64,000 nucleotides of DNA, taken from the NCBI GenBank assembly GCA_039583875.1, contig CM077165.1, forward strand, positions 66,638,757 through 66,702,756, in the 5' to 3' direction. Positions 56,804 to 64,000 of the stretch are shown piece after piece. The notes beneath the pieces are model-generated. The model did not search any database and was not told the DNA's origin. It saw nothing but the letters and a program-made list of their open reading frames with translations. Position numbers and translations under genes: made by a program. Position 1 is the first letter of the stretch; each line of letters opens with the position of its first letter. Source of the stretch: Platanthera guangdongensis (taxonomy: Eukaryota; Streptophyta; Magnoliopsida; Asparagales; Orchidaceae).

Positions 56804-57680
56804 GAATACATCTTGATATACGATGAGAAGGACTTAGTGAAAACATCCCAGGCCGGCTGGTCACTCAACGCCATGGCGAAGAGTCATACTCAATGAATTC
56901 CTCAAGTGTCACCAGGCATACTCAACACATTCGTCGAGTTTAGGTGAACTGACTCAATGCACTCAATGCTGTTGCACTCAATGCTTTTTGCTCACTCAGC
57001 GTCATGAACTGCATTCGTCGAATATCGTCGAGTTGACTGAACGCACTCAACGCTTTGATATTCGACGAATTCAACTTGGAAAAATCTAGAGAAGAAGTGT
57101 CGACTGGACTCGATGAATTCGACATGTATCACTTAGCATATTCGACGAATTCGGCGAGTATCGTTAAATATATTTGACAAATTCGATGAGTATACAAAAT
57201 GACACTCCACAAATTTTACTTAGTAGATTTTTCACTTCTCCAATGAATTTACTGTAAGTATATACGACGAATTCGACGGGTATTGGTAAGTACACTCGAC
57301 GAATTCAGCGTGTATCAACGACGATACTCGATAAATTCGACGTGTATGCTTAACCATACTCCCCGAATTTTAATTAGGTAAAGTTCATATTTTTCCTGGG
57401 TCTAACCCTTGACCATCCTTGAGCCTTCTCTTATACTTGGGATAAAAGTACACTCCAATAGAGAGATTACACGTAAGTCAACACATTGTCCTACACAATG
57501 GGGAATTACATTGTATAGTCCTTTGTTTACTGACCCACTATAACCTGACATTGGTGTATACTTGGCATTGTAGACCTGCAAGTACATAACTAAATAATGG
57601 CATCAAATACAATATCTATTCATCTTAGCTTGACTGGACCATTCTTCAAATCCGGGTTATTGTGGATACAATACCCAACA
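56804..57680 (-). repeat. copia-2 3' LTR, left end uncertain
   Basis: The right terminus ATACCCAACA is followed by a polypurine tract, as in copia-1 (TTCCAACA). The left limit is not seen: array LTR c abuts it at 56803, so it may be truncated. It contains TCGACGAATTCGACG-type repeats at 56930-57350. No gene is visible. Confidence 0.65.
56930..57350. repeat. TCGACGAATTC minisatellite in copia-2 LTR
   Basis: Repeated words such as ATTCGTCGAATATCGTCGAG, CGACGAATTCGACG and CACTCAATGC with irregular spacing, CpG-rich and partly palindromic. It is similar in kind to the copia-1 U3 repeat but built on EcoRI-like AATTC instead of GAGCTC. Confidence 0.75.
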
Positions 57681-57692
57681 ATCTCCCCATAT
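57681..57692 (-). promoter_or_regulatory. copia-2 polypurine tract
   Basis: Plus-strand atctccccatat is ATATGGGGAGAT on the element strand, directly next to the 3' LTR end at 57680. Confidence 0.78.
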
Positions 57693-57812
57693 TTGAAGAA
57701 GCCAAAATCCTACAAGCTAAGGTGAATTGCATATAAAGAATAATAAAACTTTAATGCAAGCAAAAATATAAATGTAATTAAAACAACTACGCATTCCAGA
57801 CAATTTAAGGAA

Positions 57813-57815
<3 letters not shown>

Positions 57816-57901
<86 letters not shown>
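57816..57901. repeat. (AT)43 microsatellite
   Basis: A perfect AT run of 86 bp between the copia-2 LTR and ORF3. The Ile/Tyr ORFs that cover it are artefacts. Confidence 0.95.
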
Positions 57902-57903
<2 letters not shown>

Positions 57904-57960
57904 AAATGTTTATAGTTTTGGGAGGGCAGCCCACAACACTTAACAATTAAAGTATGATTT

Positions 57961-58978
57961 TCAAATCTGCCTGTTCTGCCTCTTAGCTCGTTGTCTTTCA
58001 AAATAAGGCCTTGGCTTTGGATAATATCTAGGAGGAGCTAGAGGCATTGGATCAGCACAGTGGTTGTTCCTGAAATGTATTCTCCTCTTTGTGCATGCCA
58101 CCTTGTATTTGTTCCATTCCACTTGGTCATAGTGATGTTGATGCTTTTCCGCTCCAAGATTGACCAAGGAGAATGTGTCCAATATGATTCCTCTAGAGAT
58201 AGGGCTCCAGACCTCTTCCATTTCTATGAACGGTTCTTCTCATGCTGGTTCTGGCCTTAATAGTTCTGACCTGACTTCAGACGTGCCTTCCCAATATTTT
58301 CTTCTCTTATAAACTGGGGGAGCAGGGTCTTCTGTCTCCTCTGAACCTCTGGGAATAATGTAGTAGCAGCTGCAATATCCTGATCAACAATCTGTAGATT
58401 CTGAGGGTCTGACCAGTATTGAGAGTAATCCTAGGGAGGATGAACCTCGCCAGGTGCTGGTACAGACACAACATGAACTTGATTTCCGGTGAGCTGATTA
58501 TATAGCCACTCAGTATTATCATACATGTAGTCATTCGTTGCCTTGAAGTTTTGTCCCATAGAAGTTCCCAGCAAATCCACCTTAGCTGTAAGGGCATCCT
58601 CCCCCTTTTTGGCTTCAGCGGCGATGGAATTGGCATAATTGTGCATGCAAATATCAAAATGTGTCATTGATTTGTTGTGGACATCAATCATTGATAGAAC
58701 ATTTGAATCAACATTCTTCAATACCACCATGTTATTTTGCATTCCTAACACAATGTGAATGATGGCTTCGCCACCCTGAACAAACCACGAATCCAGCTTC
58801 TTATCCAGCTTGCTTATTTCAACTTGCCATTCAGCATATATTTTTCACACTCCTTAACTCTTTTGACAACCTTCTGCAAAGAAGCCTCAAACTGAGCTTG
58901 TTGCTTGGACAACATCAGCTCGACGGCTTTCTGAATAGTCTTTTACATTGGAAGATGGAATATCAACAATCTGTGGTA
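57961..58978 (-). pseudogene. copia-2 ORF3, C-terminal pieces
   Basis: Two frames shifted against each other. 58751-58431 gives a mostly helical segment (MVVLKNVDSNVLSMIDVHNK, then MGQNFKATNDYMYDNTEWLY). 58221-57961 ends the protein with a basic, Pro/Arg/Tyr-rich tail (EWNKYKVACTKRRIHF, APPRYYPKPRPYFERQ). Copia-1 ORF3 also has a W-x2-Y-x-K block followed by basic and Pro-rich sequence, so the two tails look homologous in layout. Function is unknown. Confidence 0.6.
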
Positions 58979-60301
58979 CTAGAACATAGGCTGGGATCTC
59001 AAAATCACTAGAGGACTCTTTGACCGGAGAAAGATGAGCTTTAAAGTCAGTACATGATCCTCAGCAGCTATAATAGGAGTATGCTCTTCTGCATCTCCTT
59101 CCTCATCAGAAATATCAACTACGTCGTCAGGCACCGCTGACATCCTCCCAAGTCTCTTCTCCAGGTTGCGAAAGAGCCGATCAACATCAATGGAGATAGA
59201 GATCAGGGACTGAGTTGCGTCCCCATCAGAAACTACAATAGGAGTCATCTTTGGGAGAGGAACTATTAGGTTGTCCACTGACATGAGCTCAGCAACAGTA
59301 ACACTTGTACTCCCAGCAGCAGCAACATCAATAACAGCAGTAATGTCTATATCAACTATATTCTCTTCAACAGCAATCTCAGACTCATTAGCAGGAACAT
59401 CAATCTCATAATCATCAACCCTTTGGTCATCATCATCAGTAGTCTCAGCATTTAATTCATCAACATCCTCTTGATCTGATAGAGCTGGAACCACTTTGTC
59501 AGCAGCCTCTTCTAAAGCATCAGCAGACACTAACTATGGGGCTGGAAGCGCTGTATCCTGCATCTCTATCACTGTCCCAGTGGGTACACTCAAGGGCACT
59601 ATGATAGTTGCCACTTGTGTCTCAACAGACTCCCCCTCAATTCCTGCACTTAATCCTTCAGGAATTTCACTAGGGTGTGGAGTGGGAGTCCTGTCCTCAG
59701 GAGCCTGATCTTCATCCTCCACATCCACATTAGGGGCTCCCCCTTGCCTAACAATCCTCCTATCCCATCGAGTGAAGATTGTGGAGTCTATTTTCTTCTG
59801 GTGATGGATAGGTAGTCCTTTGGTCATTTCGAACTTGTCACTATCCATTTGATTCAAGTACAGACTGATAATCCTTCCAAAGTTGGGTGTGCGGCGACTA
59901 TACTTTATTTTCTCAAATAGTATCACACCCCAGTCCATTCTTTTTGTGCAGATGATCGTTACAAAAATCTTGAACATTTCTGAAGATAGATAGTCGTGTG
60001 AACCAGTCTTGCATATCATCACTTTTCTGATGATATCTGACAGTAGCTTACCTTCTTCATTCATCCCTTTCCTCTTGACGGCCTTGGTGCCTCCGGGCAG
60101 TCCACAGAATAGAAGAGCTCTTGCAAAATTGTCCTTGTTGAGGTAATCGACTTTTTTACACGCTGGAAGCCTCAAATACCGAGTGAGGAGTGAAGCTTTA
60201 AGTTTAAATTTAGTCTTCTGAACTTTACTTTTGATAAATGTATCCTCATGGCTGAGTTTGGCATTATGGTAAAATTCTATAACATGAGAATGACATTTCA
60301 A
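58979..60301 (-). pseudogene. copia-2 ORF3, N-terminal globular and acidic parts with in-frame TAG
   Basis: One frame of about 440 codons broken by a TAG at 59534-59536. The first part (60301-59537) looks globular: FKLKASLLTRYLRLPACKKV, FARALLFCGLPGGTKAV, LLSDIIRKVMICKTGSHDYL and FVTIICTKRMDWGVILFEKI. This resembles plant transposon-associated proteins often called env-like, but I cannot name the domain with certainty. After the TAG comes a strongly acidic Ala/Asp/Glu/Val-rich section ending LFRNLEKRLGRMSAV and DISDEEGDAEEH. It lies between RNase H and the 3' LTR, as the Sirevirus extra ORF does. No transmembrane segment is seen. The frame 60351-60614 may be part of its N-terminus. Confidence 0.65.
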
Positions 60302-60936
60302 AATTCATCTGACGCATGAGCAAATCCTAAGCGGACCAACTCTCCTCCCCCTAGCACTCCACTAGTACATCTAGGAGCCATGGAGAATCAAGAACAGGAA
60401 TCTGGAACTGGAAATATGTAGAACTGCTACTTGTCGGAATCGGCGAAACCGAGTTATTGGAATCCAGCACTGCACGATGCCGGATGGAAAACCTTATATC
60501 ACTGTCGCCTAGGGCTTGGAAGGAGTTAACAACCATTATCGAGGGAGAAGAAGCACACATTGCAGAAATTTTTTGACGGGAACGACGACTGTAGCGCGGG
60601 AGCCGAAGGGTCAAATTTCTGATTTCGGCAAATCGGCTGAACTTTGACGAATGGACTTTGCGGTTGCTCCCAAGACTATATATATAATTTTAATTTGTCT
60701 AGAAGGCGCGTACCTTATTTGTCGTCGGTTCTTCAGATCCAATATAGTAAGAAAGAAATTTCCTTGCAAGTTAAATTCAGTGAGATTCACTGGATGTAGA
60801 ATATGATTCGGCGAATATCCCGAGATATCCGACGAATCAGCGTGATTCCCATCGGATATACGCCGAATTTTCCTTTGGAGAAATTTCTACTTTTTTGAAG
60901 TAGTTCCTGTGAGATCTTCTGCTTGCTTGGACTTCT
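60302..60936 (-). other. Spacer between copia-2 RNase H and ORF3
   Basis: About 630 bp. A frame at 60614-60351 (Ser-rich, SPSIMVVNSFQALG) may be a shifted start of ORF3. The rest holds short GGCGAATATCC / CCGACGAATC words reminiscent of the LTR minisatellite. Nothing else is recognised. Confidence 0.5.
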
Positions 60937-61857
60937 TCAGGAGTCAATATTCAGCATACATAGTTCCATTTTGAAAAATGAGAACTTGGCCTCGCCTAGC
61001 GGCATCGTGAAAATATCTGCGACCTGCTTGTCCGTCGGGACAAAGCTGAGGGCTATGTCCTTGTTCTCCACATGCTCCCGAATGAAGTGATAGCACACCT
61101 CGATGTGCTTTGTCCGGTTGTGGGAGACTTGATTGTTTGTGATTGTTATCGCATTGGAAGAGTCGCAATACATTGGAATCTCTCTGAACTTCAAATTATA
61201 GTCTTCTAGTAGATTCCGGATCCATAGAAGCTGTGCACAACAACTACCCGCAGAGATATACTCTGACTCGGCAGTACAAGTTGCCACACAATTCTACTTC
61301 TTACTGCTCCAAGAGATAAGCCATCTTCCGAGGTATTTACACGTCCCGGAAGTACTTTTCCTGTCATCCCTACTTCCTGCAAAATCGGCATCTGAAAAAC
61401 CAATTAACTCGACATTTATATTTCTCGAGTACCATAACCCAAGATTGGGTGTATCCTTAAGGTATCTTAAAATTCGCATTGCAGTAACGTAATGAGATTC
61501 CTTAGAGTTCACCTGAAATCTAGCACAAACATATGCATAAAATATTATATCTGGTCTACTGACAGCGAGGTAGAGCAAGGATCTAATTATGCTTTTGTAC
61601 TTGGTTTCATCAAAAGGTTTTCCTTTCTCATCCTTGTCTAGAGATACAGTTGAACCCATTTGAGTTCTCATAGAGGTTGCATTCTCTATTCCAAATTTCT
61701 TAAGAATCTCCTTGGTGAATTTCGTGTGAGAGATGAAAATTCCATCTTCAGATTGCTTCACTTGAAGTCCTAAGAAATACTTCAAATCTCCCATACTGCT
61801 CATTTCAAACTTCCCTTGCATTAGTTTGGAAAATGTTTTGCAAAGGTTGTCTTCCAT
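60937..61857 (-). pseudogene. copia-2 RT C-terminal part and RNase H
   Basis: The RT end (61857-61294) shows FEMSSMGDLKYFLGLQVKQS, GIFISHTKFTKEILKKFG, SLLYLAVSRPDIIF, HYVTAMRILRYLKDTPNLGL and the start of RNase H with IGFSDADFAGSRDDRKSTSG (catalytic Asp). A stop at 61294 (after SWSSKK, where relatives have Gln) splits off the rest in the same frame: ATCTAESEYISAGSCCAQLLW (catalytic Glu), MYCDSSNAITITNNQ (catalytic Asp) and HNRTKHIEVCYHFIRE (conserved H-R-T-K-H-I), ending KMELCMLNIDS. These are standard copia features. Only the one stop breaks this half. Confidence 0.9.
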
Positions 61858-62492
61858 AGAGCCAAAATAATATCATCAACAAAGATTTGCACTAGCAGAA
61901 TCTTGCCTTTAACTTCCCTAAGAAATAATGTCTTGTCTATCTTCCCCCTTGTTAACTTGTTCTCAAAAAAAAAGCTAGACAACGTCTCATACCAAGCTCG
62001 AGAAGCATGCTTTAAGCAGTATAATGCTTTATTTAAAAAATAAACATGTTTATGGAATTGAGAATTTAAAAAACCTGGGGGGTGCACTACGTATACTTCC
62101 TCTTTCAGATGCCCATTGAGGAATGCTGACTTTACATCCATTTGGTAGACAGTGAAGCCTTTGAGGGAAGCATACGCAAGAAACAACCTGATCTCCATGA
62201 GCTGAGACACTGGAGTAAAGGTCTGGTCGAAGTCGATTCCCCCTTCTTGACTGTATCCTTGTGCTACAAGTTTGGCCTTATTATTGATGATTATTCCGTG
62301 TTCGTCCAGCTTGTTTCTGAATATCCACTTGATGTCGATCACGTTCTGTCCCTTTGGCCTGGGCACCATCTCATATACTTTGTAATGTTCAAATTGATTG
62401 AGCTCCTCTTGCATTGGCAATATCCAAGAAGCATCCTTGTTTGCTTCTTCGAATTTCTTTGGCTCAACCTGCAACAAAAAACTTAGATGCAT
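61821..62492 (-). pseudogene. copia-2 reverse transcriptase, N-terminal part
   Basis: Landmarks are [75 protein letters not shown] (first catalytic Asp), KALYCLKHASRAWYETL and VQIFVDDIIL (catalytic Asp pair). Some residues deviate (PVSQLMEIRL for PVARLEAIR). The frame shifts at about 61850, after DDIIL, into the C-terminal part. Unlike copia-1 it retains the complete palm. Bases 62493-62938 hold the integrase-RT linker with stops and no clear motif. Confidence 0.9.
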
Positions 62493-62938
62493 AATCTCAT
62501 TAGCTAGACCTCTTCTGGTTCTGACACCGTCGCCTGACTCTCCTATTATTTGATCAGCTGGATGATCTCATAGGTGTCTGAACCCTAGATTCCTTGCTCC
62601 TTCTCCAGCAGACTCTCCAACACCTGGTGTATCCTCTGTAGGTTGTGGAAATTCTTCCTCTAGGGGTTCTTCATCTACCAGGCTTGGATTGACGAGCTTG
62701 ACTGAGCTTGGAGTTTCTACCTTGATAGCTTCATCCAAGCTTAGATCCTTGAATCTGGTACCTGTATCTGCACCAATAATACTAGACGAGTTGTTTGTAA
62801 CATGCTTGTCTCATCAAATATAACATTTATTGACTCTTATACCACCAAAGTTTTCTTATTAAAAATCTTATATGCCTTACTATGACTACTATAACCTACA
62901 AAAAAACCTTCAAAACACTTTTCACCAAACTTTGTGCA

Positions 62939-63397
62939 TTAATACTTCCCATTATTTAGTACGAAGCATTTACTGTCAAAGATTCTAAAATAGGACACCG
63001 TCGATTTTTTGCCCTTCAATAGCTCATAGGGGGTTTTACGATAGCTTTTGTTGATAAGTGCTCTATTTTGCACGTGAAAAGTCGTGTTGAATGCTTCAGC
63101 CCAGAAGTACTCCGGAAGTGAAGCGTCGTTCAACATAGTTGTACATGCTTCAAATAGGATTCTATTCCTTCTCTAAACAACTCCATTTTGCTGTGGAGTT
63201 CGCGGGGAGGAAAACTCATGAAAGATACCTTGACTTTCACAAAATTTTGTCATGACGGCAGACTAAAACTCTGTTCCGTGGTCACTTCCGATTTTGACCA
63301 CTGAGCAGTCCAATTCATTCTGAATTTGCCGGAAAAAATTAGTGAATGAATCAAAGGTGTCTGACTTGTGTTTCAGAAAGAATACCTAAGTAAAACG
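62939..63397 (-). pseudogene. copia-2 integrase core and C-terminal fragment
   Basis: The frame 63136-62939 reads LNDASLPEYFWAEAFNTTFH, NRALINKSYRKTPYELLKGK and FRIFDSKCFVLNN, the segment after the catalytic Glu. Bases 63137-63397 contain remains of the D and E motifs in shifted frames with stops: SDHGTEF-like sequence near 63270 and a PQQNGV-like block near 63190. It is badly decayed. Confidence 0.75.
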
Positions 63398-64000
63398 CTA
63401 GTAGTCATCAACAATTACAAGCGTATAGACCATACCTCCTAAGCAGTGCATAGACATAGGATCGAATAAGTCCATATGAAGTAAGTATAAACTTCTTGAA
63501 GAATCCTTTTCAATAATGCCCTTGAAGGTAGCCCTTGTCTGCTTACCCCTTTGACAAGAGTGACATGGACTCTCTTTAAGGCACTTAATGATTAGGGCAT
63601 CACACACTAAATTGTGAGAAAATAACATATTTATTATTTTGATCTTAATATTTACTAATCTCTTGTGCTATTGGTCACAGAGAGACACACTACTTTTAGC
63701 CATAAAACACATTGGGGTAGAATTATCTAAGCAAAGAAAATTCAAACAGAAAATATTTCTGCTTCGAGTGCCTGTTAAGACCGTCTCCAAATTTGTAGAC
63801 GATTTTATCAAACACTTGTCCTTGCAGAACTCAACGATGTAGCCTTTATCATATAGTTGACTTATGCTTATAAGATTATGGTGTAATCTTTAAACATAAG
63901 CTACGTCTGTGAAAGAGACTATGCCGTAGGAAATCATACCATAACCTTTTGTTTTTCCCCTGTCTGACGCTCCAAAGATCACTTTTGGTCCATCTTCAAC
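63398..64000 (-). pseudogene. copia-2 pre-integrase region and start of the integrase core
   Basis: The frame 63628-63398 gives CHSCQRGKQTRATFKG (two Cys of the HHCC zinc motif) and LLHMDLFDPMSMHCLGGMVY (first catalytic Asp), ending LVIVDDY. The rest to 64000 shows, in broken frames, FGASD-like, KTKGYG-like, HNLISISQL-like and VLTGT-like remnants of the protease to pre-integrase segment, comparable to 49300-49600 of copia-1. The element continues beyond the window. Confidence 0.75.

Larger units (their letters stand above)
56804..64000 (-). mobile_element. copia-2: decayed Sirevirus-like Ty1/copia element, running off the right edge
   Basis: Minus-strand remains: 3' LTR (ends 57680), polypurine tract, ORF3 pieces (57961-60301), RNase H, RT, integrase and the pre-integrase region. 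Gag, priming site and 5' LTR lie outside the window. Domain order is gag-pol then ORF3, as in copia-1, but here RT and RNase H are present and ORF3 has an extra N-terminal globular part. Many stops and shifts make it older than copia-1. Confidence 0.85.

Noticed and set aside
57710..58001. Ile/Tyr repeat ORFs
   Set aside because: They translate the (AT)43 microsatellite.

Overview
This window is almost wholly transposable-element DNA from a flowering plant with a repeat-rich genome. The families present (Athila-type and chromovirus-type Ty3/gypsy elements, Sirevirus-like Ty1/copia elements with an extra ORF after RNase H) and priming sites complementary to plant tRNAs point to a plant, probably a eudicot; the species cannot be named from the sequence. 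I found no host gene, tRNA, rRNA or CRISPR array. Nearly every coding segment belongs to a retrotransposon and carries stops, frameshifts or deletions.

Layout. (1) 1-3730, minus strand: a decayed gypsy-1 fragment (RNase H, RT, protease, gag C-terminus, truncated LTR). (2) 3731-22671, continuing at 53603-56803: a tandem array of a gypsy-derived short element, arranged LTR fragment - internal - LTR a - internal - LTR b - internal - LTR c. LTRs are about 4.9-5.2 kb and all three internal regions are 2234-2236 bp, keeping only the integrase C-terminus and a tRNA-Met priming site. (3) 22672-53597, plus strand: an Athila-type element inserted in LTR c, with target-site duplication ACAAC. Its 3' LTR is itself split by two minus-strand insertions. 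(4) 33043-41878: gypsy-2, an almost complete element with two 1976-bp LTRs (duplication CCCGT/CCCCT). (5) 44287-53455: copia-1, with gag, protease and integrase but a truncated RT joined to an unusual Ala-rich and RG-rich ORF3 (duplication ACGAC). (6) 56804-64000, minus strand: copia-2, a decayed Sirevirus-like element running out of the right edge, with 3' LTR, ORF3, RNase H, RT and integrase.

Order of events read from the nesting: the array sits in or against copia-2; Athila entered array LTR c; gypsy-2 and copia-1 then entered the Athila 3' LTR. Gypsy-2 and copia-1 are the youngest, judged by similar LTR pairs and readable duplications.

Points that go beyond routine repeat annotation: the LTR-sharing tandem array; CpG-rich palindromic minisatellites in the U3 of four separate LTR families (ACACGCCCGTGT-type and TCGACGA-type), one of which also recurs inside copia-1 gag; the RT/ORF3 junction in copia-1; and a duplicated polypurine-like motif in Athila. 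Residue, motif and boundary statements come from reading the sequence. Clade names and functions follow family knowledge. Ages and mechanisms are inference.
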